From Streptomyces violaceorubidus (GTDB lineage: Bacteria > Actinomycetota > Actinomycetes > Streptomycetales > Streptomycetaceae): a stretch of DNA of 64,000 nt. Positions within the stretch are counted from its first letter, which is position 1. Each line of letters opens with the position of its first letter. Positions 35,638-44,092 of the stretch are shown here, in pieces. The notes beneath the pieces were generated by a model. It was not told where the DNA came from and ran no database searches. It was given only the letters and a program-made list of their open reading frames with translations. The stretch spans positions 248,001 through 312,000 of the forward strand of contig NZ_JODM01000003.1 of NCBI RefSeq assembly GCF_000717995.1, read 5' to 3'. Both the position numbers and the translations under genes were made by a program.

Positions 35638-36486
35638 CTACGCGTCGACCTCCACGAGCCGCTTGCCGTCGAAGGTCATGACCTCGAAGTGGTCGATCTG
35701 GTTGGGTTCGAAGGCGGCGCCGCCGTGGACGTAGAGCGGCTTCCTGGCCTTCTCGGTGGTGGCGCCCGGTATGCCGTAGCCCCGGTCGGGGACCGTCCAG
35801 GAGCTGAGCGTCTCCCGCTCGCCGTTCTTGCCGACGGCGATCAGGGAGCACTTCTGGGGGCCCTTGAGGTTCTTGAGCTCCAGGACCGTTTCGGTGCCCC
35901 AGGCCTTCTTCTCCAGCGCCACGGTCGCGCTGACCTGCGTGGCCGGGTCGGTGGCGGTGACCCGGTCCGGCATGGCGGCGAAGGCGGACTCGGCCGGGCT
36001 CGCGGCCTGCTGCGACGCCTCGGCCCTGCGGCCGCCGCCTCCCTCGTCGCCACCACCGCCGCCGCCCGTGGTCGCCACGGCGGCGAAGGGGCCGCCGATG
36101 ATCAGCGCGGCCGCGGTGCCCACCAGGTAGAAGTTGCGGCGGCGCTTGCTCGCGCGGCGTTCGGCGACCTCGTCGACGAGCTTCTCCGAGAGCCGTGGGC
36201 CGGGCTTCGCGGTGAGCGACTCGGCGATCGCGGGCGTGCCGGTGCCCGGCAGGTCCGCGAGGGCCGCCAGCATCGGCTCCATCCCGGCCAGCTCGTCGAG
36301 CTGCTGGGCGCACCACTCGCAGGTGGCGAGGTGGGCCTCGAAGGCCGTCGCCTCGGCGTCGTCGAGGATCCCGAGGGCGTAGGCGCCGACGGTCTCGTGC
36401 TCGTTCGGCGCCGGTGATCCCTGCATGGGGACAGGATTACCCGTGTCCCCCGCGCCGAATCCCTGAACTCCCCCGTACCCGCTCAT
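35638..36486 (-). CDS. rsuA: Anti-sigma factor RsuA (zinc-binding, membrane)
   Basis: A 282-residue anti-sigma factor. A ZAS zinc motif His-x3-Cys-x2-Cys is present at His52, Cys56 and Cys59 (AHLATCEWC). A single transmembrane segment follows near residue 135 (FYLVGTAAALIIGGPFAAVA), then a Gly-rich linker and an extracytoplasmic domain resembling the anti-sigma-K C-terminal type (LKNLKGPQKCSLIAVGKNG). It should hold the ECF sigma factor at the membrane until a signal arrives. The ATG overlaps the sigma-factor stop by one nucleotide (TGATG), so the two are translationally coupled. The name follows the S. coelicolor sigU-rsuA pair at this location. Confidence 0.92.
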   Translation of the reverse strand: MSGYGGVQGFGAGDTGNPVPMQGSPAPNEHETVGAYALGILDDAEATAFEAHLATCEWCAQQLDELAGMEPMLAALADLPGTGTPAIAESLTAKPGPRLSEKLVDEVAERRASKRRRNFYLVGTAAALIIGGPFAAVATTGGGGGGDEGGGGRRAEASQQAASPAESAFAAMPDRVTATDPATQVSATVALEKKAWGTETVLELKNLKGPQKCSLIAVGKNGERETLSSWTVPDRGYGIPGATTEKARKPLYVHGGAAFEPNQIDHFEVMTFDGKRLVEVDA

Positions 36487-37064
36487 CACGCCGTCACCCC
36501 CCGCTCCTCCAGTGCCAGCTTCATCGAACGCAGGGCGTAGAACACCCGGGAGCGCACGGTGCCGCTGGGTATGCCCAGTGTCTGCGCCGCCTCGTTGACG
36601 GTACGCCCCTTGAAGTACGTCTCGACGAGGACCTCCCGGTGGGCCGGGGTCAGGTCGTCGAGCGCGTCCGACAGCGTCATCAGCCACAGCGCCTTGTCGA
36701 TCTCGTCCTCCGCGGGGATGACCTCCAGCGGCGACGGATCGACCTCCTGCGGCCGGGCCTGCCGGCTGCGGTGGCCGTCGATGACGATGCGACGCGCGAC
36801 CGTCACCAGCCAGGGGCGTACCGATCCGGTCGCCCGGTTGAGCTGACCGGCGTTCTTCCAGGCACGGATGAGCGTCTCCTGGACGACGTCCTCGGCGCGC
36901 TGGCGGTCCCCCGCGACCAGCCGCAGCACGTAGGCCAGCAAGGGGCCGGCATGCTCGCGGTACAGCGCGCGCATCAGCTCCTCGTCGGGTTCCGAGGACG
37001 ACTGTGACATGCGATGTCGGGCCCTCGCACCGCGTTCATTGGCCACGACGGAATCCTTGCGCAC
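36486..37064 (-). CDS. sigU: ECF RNA polymerase sigma factor SigU
   Basis: A 192-residue group 4 (ECF) sigma factor. Region 2 is LYREHAGPLLAYVLRLVAGD through AEDVVQETLIRAWKN, and region 4 is LTPAHREVLVETYFKGRTVN with the helix-turn-helix TLGIPSGTVRSRVFYALRSM. The GTG at 37064 has a strong GGAGG 5 nt upstream and is favoured over the internal ATG at 37010. In S. coelicolor, free SigU disturbs differentiation and secretion, and RsuA restrains it. The coupled downstream anti-sigma gene supports this identity. Confidence 0.93.
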   Translation of the reverse strand: MRKDSVVANERGARARHRMSQSSSEPDEELMRALYREHAGPLLAYVLRLVAGDRQRAEDVVQETLIRAWKNAGQLNRATGSVRPWLVTVARRIVIDGHRSRQARPQEVDPSPLEVIPAEDEIDKALWLMTLSDALDDLTPAHREVLVETYFKGRTVNEAAQTLGIPSGTVRSRVFYALRSMKLALEERGVTA

Positions 37065-37205
37065 GCCCACCTCCGGTGTCCGGGGGTTCCCCCAGTCGGT
37101 CGCTCGCCCATTCGGTACGGACGCGAAGTTCGGCGTGTTCAAAACGAGATGAGAGTTTTCTCGGCGGCGGCGTGACGAACGGGACGCGAGGGAAGCTACG
37201 GGTGC

Positions 37206-37796
37206 TTACCGGGCGAGGGCGGCGCGGCGGCGGTGCCGGGCGACGCGTTCGCGGTTGCCGCAGATCTCGCTGGAGCACCAGCGCCGGCGGCGGCCGCGGG
37301 AGGTGTCCACGTACACGATGGGGCAGTTGTCGCCCGCGCACTGCCGCAGACCCGCCCGCGCGACGGGGTCGGTGAGCAGTTCCACCGCGTCCCGGGCGAG
37401 GGCGCCGAGCAGCGCGGCGCACCGCGGCGGGCCGGTCAGCTCCCGCACCAGTGCGCCGTCGCGGCCGGGCACCGCGCGGGGTGCGGGCGGTGCGGCGAGG
37501 GCGAGTTCGTTGACGCGGGCGAGGGCGAGTTCGCGGGTTCGGCTGCCGGGTACCGGCCGGCCGCGCACCAACCGCGCCGTCTCGCCGCGCAGTTCGCGGA
37601 AACCGTTCAGCCAGGAGGGGTCGGCGTGGGCCAGCGGGGTGCCGGAGGGGACGAGTCCGGAACCGGTGATCCAGGCGCGCAGGGCGTCCAGGGAGTCGAG
37701 GCGTTCCGCGGGGTGGGTGGTGGCGATGAGGTCCAGGCAGATCCGCCCGGTGTCGAAGCGCAGCTCGTACGGGCCGGTGGCCGTCCCCATCGCCAT
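37206..37796 (-). CDS. CGNR zinc-finger (ABATE domain) transcriptional regulator
   Basis: A 196-residue protein. Residues 12-140 form the ABATE domain (RFDTGRICLDLIATTHPAER), and the C-terminus is a CGNR zinc finger: CAGDNCPIVYVDTS, then RRRWCSSEICGNRERVARHR, with four Cys ligands. These proteins are stress- or ligand-linked DNA-binding regulators in actinomycetes. ATG 37796 has AGGA close upstream. It diverges from a DUF1772 membrane protein gene 173 nt away, which is the likeliest target, though this rests on position only. Confidence 0.92.
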   Translation of the reverse strand: MAMGTATGPYELRFDTGRICLDLIATTHPAERLDSLDALRAWITGSGLVPSGTPLAHADPSWLNGFRELRGETARLVRGRPVPGSRTRELALARVNELALAAPPAPRAVPGRDGALVRELTGPPRCAALLGALARDAVELLTDPVARAGLRQCAGDNCPIVYVDTSRGRRRRWCSSEICGNRERVARHRRRAALAR

Positions 37797-37969
37797 GTTC
37801 CTGTCACCGCCTAGGGCTTGCCCGTGGAGGGCCTGCGAACCACTCCCTCTACAGTGCCTGCCCTCCCCCGCGCCCGGAACCCCTCGTACCGCTCCCGCGT
37901 GGACGCTTGCGCATGCGCCCGCGCGCCTGGGCCATGTCCGGTGCGCCGCGGCGCGCGTTGACTGGACGC

Positions 37970-38539
37970 ATGGCAGACATCGAGGGGGAACGGCGGCCCC
38001 GCACCGCCGGTGGAGTCCTGGTCGCGGCCACGGTCGCCGCGGGCCTGATGGCCGGGACCTTCTACGTCTTCGCCTGCGCCGTGATGCCGGCGCTGGCGCG
38101 CAGCGAGGACCGGGTGTACGTCGACGTGATGCGCGACATCAACGACGTGATCGAGAACCCGGTGTTCCTCACGGCCTTCCTGGGCGCACTCGCCCTCGCG
38201 GGCCTCGCCGGGTGGCAGTCGCGCGGGACGCCGGGCCGCTGGTGGATCTGGGCGGGCGCGACGGCGTACGCGCTCGCGTTCCTGGTCACCGTGGGCGGCA
38301 ACATCCCCCTCAACGACGCCCTGGCCCGCCCCGGCGACCCGGCGGCGCTGCGCGAGCGGTTCGAGGACCCGTGGGTGGCCTGGAACACCGCACGTGCCGC
38401 ACTCTCGACGCTGGCGACGACCTGCCTGGCCACGGGGCTGACAACCCGCCGCCGACCGACGCGACCGACGCCTGGGACACCTGGGACGCCTGGACACTCC
38501 ACGGCGTCCCGGGTGCCCCTGCACACGCCGGGCCACTGA
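37970..38539 (+). CDS. DUF1772 (anthrone-oxygenase-like) membrane protein
   Basis: A 189-residue protein with four hydrophobic segments and the DUF1772 pattern: ATVAAGLMAGTFYVFACAVM, MPALAR, then VTVGGNIPLNDALARPGD and DPWVAWNTARAALST. Related proteins include anthrone oxygenases of aromatic polyketide pathways, but most DUF1772 proteins are uncharacterised, and nothing here indicates a polyketide context. The ATG at 37970 (MADIEGE) begins the conserved part. The last ~25 residues are Thr/Pro-rich and not conserved. It diverges from the CGNR regulator and converges on nnaR. Confidence 0.85.
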   Translation: MADIEGERRPRTAGGVLVAATVAAGLMAGTFYVFACAVMPALARSEDRVYVDVMRDINDVIENPVFLTAFLGALALAGLAGWQSRGTPGRWWIWAGATAYALAFLVTVGGNIPLNDALARPGDPAALRERFEDPWVAWNTARAALSTLATTCLATGLTTRRRPTRPTPGTPGTPGHSTASRVPLHTPGH

Positions 38540-38866
38540 ACGCCCGGGACCCCGGAGCGCTCCCGGCCCTCCCACGGCCGCCGGTGAGCACCGGCATCCC
38601 ACGGCACATGCGTGGGCGGACCTGCTGTCCGCGGGCCCGCGGACAGCAGCGCGGGCGCAGGACGACACGCGTCGGCATCCGGGGCGGTCCCGCGGGGCGT
38701 GGGCGGAGGCGCCGGGAGGTGGTGGTGGCGCGGTGGGAGAAGTCCCGCCGCTCACCGCCCGGCGACCGGCCGTCACGTCGCCCGTGTTCGGGCAGGGCCC
38801 CAGGAGGCGTACTCCCCGGCGCGGGCCCGGACCGGCGGTGTCGTGTCGGCCCGGGAGGCTGAGGGC
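38540..38866. other. Intergenic region between convergent DUF1772 and nnaR genes
   Basis: These 327 nt hold no credible gene. The main element is the 28-bp perfect palindrome at 38622-38649, annotated separately. The remainder is GC-rich sequence without a clear promoter. Confidence 0.5.
38622..38649. terminator. 28-bp perfect palindrome, probable bidirectional terminator
   Basis: The sequence CTGCTGTCCGCGGG is followed at once by its exact complement. It forms a 12-bp stem with a 4-nt loop and lies between convergent genes, so two-way termination is the simplest role. Confidence 0.6.
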
Positions 38867-40045
38867 TCAGTCGGTCGTGTACTTGGCGTCCGCGGGTGGG
38901 TCCAGGGCGAGGCGGTAGCCGCGCTTCACCACCGTCTGGATCAGCTTCGGCGTTCCGAGGGAGGTGCGCAGGCGGGCCATGGCCGTCTCCACCGCGTGCT
39001 CGTCGCGACCGGTGCCCGGCAGGGCGCGCAACAGCTCAGCCCGGGGCACGACCCAGCCGGGCCGCCGGGCGAGCGTGCGCAGCAGGGACATGCCGGCGGG
39101 CGGCACGGTGCGCAGCTCCCCGTCGACGAGCACCGCGTGTCCGCGGATCTCCAGCCGGCGCCCGGCGACCGGCAGGGCACGGGCGCGGGTCGGCAACTCC
39201 TGGCACAGCAACTGGACGAGCGGGCCGAGCCGGAAGCGTTCGGGCTGGACCGTGTCGACGCCGTGCGCCTGGAGCGGCACCGCGGTGACCGGGCCGACGC
39301 AGGCCGGCAGCACGTCGTGGCCGAGCGCGGCGAGCAGCTCCGGCAGCAGGCCCCGCTCCTCGGCCCGGCCCAGCAGGGACACCGCGGCGGGCGCGCTGGT
39401 GAAGGTCACGGCGTCCACACCCCGCGACACGGCGGCGTCCAGCAGCCGGTCCACGGGGCCGAGGTCCTCCGGCGGCAGCCACCGGTACACGGGCACGCCC
39501 ACCACCTCGGCGCCGCCCTCCCGCAGCGCCTCCACGAACCCCGGCAGCGGCTCACCGTGCAGCTGTACGGCGATCCGGCGGCCCTCCACCCCCTCTTCCA
39601 GGAGCCGGTCCAGGACCTCGGCCATGGACTCCGAGGCGGGTGACCACCGCTCCGTCAGTCCCGCGGCCCGTACCGCGCCCTTGACCTTGGGCCCGCGCGC
39701 CAGCAGCTCCACCGTGCGCAGCCGCTCCAGCAGGGCCTCGCCGAGCCCCCAGCCGTCGGCGGCCTCGACCCAGCCCCGGAACCCGATGGCGGTGGTGGCG
39801 ACCACGACGTCCGGCGCCTGGTCGACGATGCGCTTGGTCGCGGCCATCAGCTCGCCGTCGTCGGCCAGCGGCACGATCCGCAGCGCCGGTGCGTGCAGGA
39901 CGGTGGCACCGCGCCGCTGGAGCAGCGCGCCCAGTTCGTCGGCCCGGCGGGCGGCGGTCACGCCCACGGTGAACCCGGCCAACGGGCCGTGGTCGGTTCG
40001 CTGCGGTTCCTCGCTCACGCCGCCCACCTCGCTTGCGTCGTCCAT
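38867..40045 (-). CDS. nnaR: NnaR: nitrogen-assimilation regulator, HemD-like domain plus winged helix
   Basis: A 392-residue two-domain protein. Residues ~22-265 resemble uroporphyrinogen-III synthase (LAGFTVGVTAARRADELGAL, then GVDAVTFTSAPAAVSLLGRA). Residues ~290-385 form an OmpR-type winged helix (LRTLARRPGWVVPRAELLRA, then VETAMARLRTSLGTPKLIQT). This fusion is NnaR of Streptomyces, which works with GlnR to activate nitrate and nitrite assimilation genes; a pure heme-synthesis role is unlikely given the DNA-binding domain. It lies immediately downstream of narK on the same strand. ATG 40045 is the likely start. Confidence 0.93.
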   Translation of the reverse strand: MDDASEVGGVSEEPQRTDHGPLAGFTVGVTAARRADELGALLQRRGATVLHAPALRIVPLADDGELMAATKRIVDQAPDVVVATTAIGFRGWVEAADGWGLGEALLERLRTVELLARGPKVKGAVRAAGLTERWSPASESMAEVLDRLLEEGVEGRRIAVQLHGEPLPGFVEALREGGAEVVGVPVYRWLPPEDLGPVDRLLDAAVSRGVDAVTFTSAPAAVSLLGRAEERGLLPELLAALGHDVLPACVGPVTAVPLQAHGVDTVQPERFRLGPLVQLLCQELPTRARALPVAGRRLEIRGHAVLVDGELRTVPPAGMSLLRTLARRPGWVVPRAELLRALPGTGRDEHAVETAMARLRTSLGTPKLIQTVVKRGYRLALDPPADAKYTTD

Positions 40046-40094
40046 CGCTCGCCGCGCTCCGATCCGTTCACACCACGTGCGCAGTCACGTGGCG

Positions 40095-40128
40095 ACCGAG
40101 CCTGTCAACCGTGCGTGACAGACTCGGT
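40095..40128 (-). terminator. Probable narK terminator hairpin
   Basis: ACCGAG-C-CTGTCA (40095-40107) pairs with TGACAG-A-CTCGGT (40116-40128) with one mismatch and an 8-nt loop. It lies 26 nt after the narK stop. Confidence 0.5.
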
Positions 40129-40152
40129 TCCACCTCATGTCACCCGTGTTAC
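40126..40152 (-). promoter_or_regulatory. Candidate GlnR-type binding boxes upstream of nnaR
   Basis: On the minus strand GTAAC, GACAT and GAACC start exactly 11 nt apart, the periodicity of GlnR a/b boxes (gTnAC-n6-GaAAC). The first box is a good match and the others partial. They lie 80-107 nt upstream of the nnaR start. Confidence 0.35.
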
Positions 40153-40153
40153 G

Positions 40154-41542
40154 TCACACCTCGGCACGGCTGAGCTCGACCCTCGCACTTTCCTCGGTGG
40201 CCGGACCGGCCACGCCGACCGGGACGGCCGGCTCGTCCTGCGTCCGCGCGGCCGGTCGCCGAAGGTATACCGCCCAGGTGAGGACGAGACACACGGCGTA
40301 GAAGGCGAGGAAGGCGAGGAAGGCGCCGGTGCCCGTGCCGAAGGAGAGGAAGGACTGCCGGAAGGCGAGGTTGATGGCGACGCCGCCGAGCGCGCCCACC
40401 GCGCCGATCAGCCCCATGGAGGCCCCGGAGAGCCGTCGGCCGTACGCCACCGCCGCCTCGCCCCGCAGCCCCTTGGCCAGCGCCTTGTTCTGGAAGATCC
40501 CGGGGATCATCTTGAACGTCGAGCCGTTGCCCAGCCCGCTGAGCACGAACAGCACCACGAACACGGCCACGAACAGGCCGAGCGAATCCGCCATGCCGGC
40601 CGCGACGAGTCCGGCGGTGGCGGCGGCCATGGCGACGAAGTTCCACAGGGTGATCCGCGCGCCGCCGTACCGGTCGGCGAGCCTGCCGCCCAGCGGACGG
40701 ATCAGGGAGCCGAGCAGCGGACCGATGAAGGTCAGGTACGCCGCCTGGAGCGGGGTCCGCCCGAACTGGCTCTGGAGCACCTGCCCGAAGGCGAAGCTGT
40801 AGCCGATGAACGAGCCGAACGTGCCGACGTACAGCACGGACATGATCCAGGTGTGGGCGTCGCGCGCCGCGTCCTTGGCGGCGCCGGTGTCGTTCTTCAC
40901 GGAGGCGAGGTTGTCCATGAAGCACGCGGCGAGCCCGGCGGCGACCAGGATCAGCGGGATGTAGAGGCCGAGCAGCACCCGCGGCCCGCCGCTCGCGCCG
41001 ATGACCGCGAGCGCGGCCAGCTGGATGACGGGTACGCCGATGTTGCCGCCCCCGGCGTTGAGGCCGAGTGCCCAGCCCTTCTTCCTGAGCGGGAAGAAGG
41101 CGTTGATGTTGGTCATGGAGGAGGCGAAGTTGCCGCCGCCGATCCCGGCCAGCATGCCCACCAGGAGGAAGGTCGAGAAGGACGTCCCCGGTTCCATGAC
41201 GGCGAAGGCCGCGACCGTCGGCACGAGCAGCAGCCCGGCGGAGACGATCGTCCAGTTGCGTCCGCCGAAGACGGCGACGGCGAAGGTGTACGGCACCCGT
41301 ACGACGGCCCCGACGAGCGTCACCACGGACGTCAGCAGGAACTTGTCGGCGGGCGTCAGCCCGTACTCCGGGCCCATGAAGAGCACCAGCACGGACCACA
41401 TCGTCCAGACGGAGAACCCGATGTGCTCGGAGAGGACGGAGAAGAACAGGTTCCGCCGGGCGGTCCGCTCCCCCGTCTCCTTCCAGAAGGTCTCGTCCTC
41501 GGGATCCCAGTGCTCGATCCAGCGGCGGCCAAGGACTGTCAT
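40154..41542 (-). CDS. narK: Nitrate/nitrite transporter NarK
   Basis: A 462-residue MFS transporter of the NarK/NasA type with about twelve transmembrane helices. The nitrate-signature helices are both clear: GIGGGNFASSMTNINAFFPL followed by KKGWALGLNAGGGNIGV, and GLGNGSTFKMIPGIFQNKAL. It moves nitrate in or nitrite out across the cytoplasmic membrane. ATG 41542 has GGAGG 5 nt upstream. It lies just upstream of nnaR, whose product is expected to help control nitrogen-assimilation genes such as this. Confidence 0.94.
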   Translation of the reverse strand: MTVLGRRWIEHWDPEDETFWKETGERTARRNLFFSVLSEHIGFSVWTMWSVLVLFMGPEYGLTPADKFLLTSVVTLVGAVVRVPYTFAVAVFGGRNWTIVSAGLLLVPTVAAFAVMEPGTSFSTFLLVGMLAGIGGGNFASSMTNINAFFPLRKKGWALGLNAGGGNIGVPVIQLAALAVIGASGGPRVLLGLYIPLILVAAGLAACFMDNLASVKNDTGAAKDAARDAHTWIMSVLYVGTFGSFIGYSFAFGQVLQSQFGRTPLQAAYLTFIGPLLGSLIRPLGGRLADRYGGARITLWNFVAMAAATAGLVAAGMADSLGLFVAVFVVLFVLSGLGNGSTFKMIPGIFQNKALAKGLRGEAAVAYGRRLSGASMGLIGAVGALGGVAINLAFRQSFLSFGTGTGAFLAFLAFYAVCLVLTWAVYLRRPAARTQDEPAVPVGVAGPATEESARVELSRAEV

Positions 41543-41674
41543 GACGCCTCCACGGTGCTCCACAGCTCGGTTGCACCGACGCTAGGCAGGACGCGTTTCG
41601 GGCCGGTGGGGCTGTGGATGACCGGAAGGGAACGTTGCTCTCACCCGGCGCCGGCGCGGGATGAGAGATCGCGG

Positions 41675-42652
41675 TCAGCCCTGCGGGGGCCGGGGCTGCC
41701 AGTGCGGGTTCTGCTGCGGGTAGGGCTGCTGCGGGTGGGGCTGCCCGCCCTGCGGCGGCGCGTACGGCTGCTGCGGCGGCTGGGCGTACGGCTGCGGGGG
41801 CTGCTGCGGCGGATAGGGCTGCTGCGGGGCCTGCGGCGGCGCGTACGGCTGCTGGGCCTGCGGTGCGTACGGCTGCTGGGCCTGCGGTGCGTACGGCTGC
41901 TGGGCCTGCGGTGCGTACGGCTGCGGCGCGTACGGCTGCCCGGTCTGCGGCGGCCCGCCGTACGGCTGCTGCTGCGGCGGCTGGGGAGCGTACGGGCCGG
42001 GGGCCGGCTGTCCGTAGCCGCCGGGCGCGGTGCCGAACGGGTTCCCGTGCCCCGGCAGCTGCCCGCCGGGCGGCAGGTACCGCACCCGCCCCGTCTCGTC
42101 GGTCATCGGCACGAACCCGGCGGCCTGCAACCGGGCCGCGAACTTGGCGTTGCGCTTGCGGGTGACGAGGAAGCCGATCCCCAGGACCGCCATGAGGACC
42201 AGCCAGATGATCCCGGAGAGGACGAAGTCGTCGGACGAACCGCCCGCGCGGTAGGCGAGGACCACACACGCGACGGTGCCGCCGAGCGCGCCGTAGCCCA
42301 TGTTCTTCTGGGCGTTCTTGCCGGTGAGGTCGAAGTTGATGCGTGCCTTGAGGAGTTCGAAGGCGTCCGGCACGAGCGGCGGCAGCGACACACCGTCCCC
42401 GGCGTTCGGGTACTGCGCCCAGTTCTGCGCGGCCCGGGTGCGGGCCTGCGGGCCGGGGTCGGGGACCAGCAGCATGGTGAGCGCGGCGTTGTTCCCGCCG
42501 CTCTGGCGCACGTCGGCGTACTCGTACCCGAACTGCTGGGCGACGAAGGCGAGCTTGGCGAGCTTCTTCACGGACGACATCCGGCTGGTGAGCTGGACCG
42601 CCTCCCCGCTCGCCATCAACTGCAACATCTTCTGCGTCTGCCGCTTGCTCAT
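41675..42652 (-). CDS. Actinobacterial membrane protein with PY/PQ-rich C-terminal tail
   Basis: A 325-residue protein of unknown function. Residues 1-110 are a soluble domain (MSKRQTQKMLQLMASGEAVQ, FGYEYADVRQSGG), followed by two hydrophobic helices (~128-145 and ~152-172) and a short cytoplasmic segment (RLQAAGFVPMTDETGRVRYL). From residue ~200 the tail is almost wholly Pro/Tyr/Gln/Gly with repeats of PYAPQAQQ encoded by 24-bp tandem DNA repeats (about 41845-41920). Such tails are common in streptomycete membrane proteins and may mediate protein contacts. ATG 42652 has GGGGAG 8 nt upstream. No operon partner is evident. Confidence 0.8.
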   Translation of the reverse strand: MSKRQTQKMLQLMASGEAVQLTSRMSSVKKLAKLAFVAQQFGYEYADVRQSGGNNAALTMLLVPDPGPQARTRAAQNWAQYPNAGDGVSLPPLVPDAFELLKARINFDLTGKNAQKNMGYGALGGTVACVVLAYRAGGSSDDFVLSGIIWLVLMAVLGIGFLVTRKRNAKFAARLQAAGFVPMTDETGRVRYLPPGGQLPGHGNPFGTAPGGYGQPAPGPYAPQPPQQQPYGGPPQTGQPYAPQPYAPQAQQPYAPQAQQPYAPQAQQPYAPPQAPQQPYPPQQPPQPYAQPPQQPYAPPQGGQPHPQQPYPQQNPHWQPRPPQG

Positions 42653-42766
42653 CCCGCCCGCTCCCCCTGACCGGCTCACGCCACTGTGTTCACTCGCGCA
42701 ACCGGGGCAGTCTCGCACGGAGGTCCGACAACCGTCAGCCCCGGTGCGCGACAGCCCCGTCGCGTG

Positions 42767-44092
42767 TCAGCCCCGGTGCGCCGCACGGGCCCTGGGCTGC
42801 TTCGCCGCCGAGGGCTTCCCGCCGTCCGGCCACAGCCGGGGCGTGCGCTTGGCGGCCACGTCCTCCATCCAGCCGAACCAGACGATGCAGCTCCCGATGA
42901 GCAGCCAGGCGACGACCAGAACCGGCCAGGGGCTCTCCAGCAGCCACGGGACGTGTTCGTACACGACGTCGAAGCCCCACAGCTGGTCCCACAGGGTGGC
43001 CGCGACGAGGATGCAGACGTTGTGCCACAGGTAGATCGTCACCGCGCGGGAGTTGAGCAGGGTGATCAGCCGGTCCCAGCGGCGCAGCGGGCGCGGCCAC
43101 TCGCTCCACGACGGGCTCACGTGCAGGAGCAGCAGCACCGTCGCGAAGGACCAGACGGCCTGCGCGAAGGGGATGGAGTCCAGGTCGTACCCGGTCTTGA
43201 AGCCCTCCCGGAAGGCGTACCAGAGGCCCACCGCGGCGATCACCGGGGCCACCGAGGGCACGACGTAGCGCGGCAGCCGCTTCAGGACGCCCTCCTGGTG
43301 CGCCATGCCGAGGATCCAGCAGGCCCCGAAGGTGCTGAAGTCCGTGAGCGCCGACGGGAAGCGCTCGCCCGGCAGGTTGAGGTAGCCGAACTGGAAGGCG
43401 GCCGACAGCACGAGCGGCGCGAGGATCGTCAGCCACGGCAGGGCGCGCAGCGCACGCAGCAGCACCGGGGAGAGCAGGACGTACCAGAGGTAGGCGCGGA
43501 TGTACCAGAGCGGCCCGGCGAGTTCCGAGGCCCAGTCCTCGCCGAGGATGCCGTGGATGCCCGGCAGGCCCTCGGCGAAGGGCGGGTCGCTCAGCGGCAG
43601 GACCCAGTAGAGGAGGTGGAACCACCACCAGCCCGGGTGCCCGTCCTCGTTCGGTCCCCAGCCCTGCAGCACCATGCCGGTCACGCCCACGGCGCCCAGC
43701 AGCCACAGCGGCGGCAGCAGGCGGCGCAGGCGGCTGCGGACGACCTGGACGGCCGGACGCTTGAGGGAGCGGGCCATCAGGTTGCCCGCGAGGGCGAACA
43801 TCACGCCTATGGAGGGGAACGCCACCGGCAGCCAGGCCCAGCCCATCAGGTGGTACAGGACCACGCGGAAGAGGGCCACGGCCCGCAGCAGGTCGAAGTA
43901 CCGGTCGCGCACGGGAGCGCGCCGGGCCTGCTCCTGCTCGGGCGCCACCGGTACGGCGGTGTCCGCGCCGACGGGCGGGTGGAGGGGCGGTGCGGTCATG
44001 TGCGGGGCACTCCGGGTCGGACCAGGCAGGGGCGGGACGGGCATGGCGGGGGCGGGGGTCGGCCGCGTCGGGTCGTAGGGCGGGGTCGTCAT
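42767..44092 (-). CDS. Acyltransferase 3 family membrane protein, coupled to matB
   Basis: A 441-residue integral membrane acyltransferase. After a Pro-rich N-terminus, about ten hydrophobic helices follow, with the family opening RDRYFDLLRAVALFRVVLYH (the His of the catalytic Arg/His pair) and later GPLWYIRAYLWYVLLSPVLL and NSRAVTIYLWHNVCIL. These enzymes transfer acyl groups such as succinyl or acetyl to sugars outside the membrane. The ATG overlaps the matB stop (ATGA) with GGGAGG upstream, so it is cotranslated with the exopolysaccharide synthase; it may modify that polymer as IcaC does for staphylococcal PNAG (inference). Confidence 0.88.
   Translation of the reverse strand: MTTPPYDPTRPTPAPAMPVPPLPGPTRSAPHMTAPPLHPPVGADTAVPVAPEQEQARRAPVRDRYFDLLRAVALFRVVLYHLMGWAWLPVAFPSIGVMFALAGNLMARSLKRPAVQVVRSRLRRLLPPLWLLGAVGVTGMVLQGWGPNEDGHPGWWWFHLLYWVLPLSDPPFAEGLPGIHGILGEDWASELAGPLWYIRAYLWYVLLSPVLLRALRALPWLTILAPLVLSAAFQFGYLNLPGERFPSALTDFSTFGACWILGMAHQEGVLKRLPRYVVPSVAPVIAAVGLWYAFREGFKTGYDLDSIPFAQAVWSFATVLLLLHVSPSWSEWPRPLRRWDRLITLLNSRAVTIYLWHNVCILVAATLWDQLWGFDVVYEHVPWLLESPWPVLVVAWLLIGSCIVWFGWMEDVAAKRTPRLWPDGGKPSAAKQPRARAAHRG

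Noticed and set aside
37970..38539. Anthrone oxygenase of a polyketide cluster
   Set aside because: DUF1772 similarity alone is weak, and there are no polyketide synthase or tailoring genes nearby.
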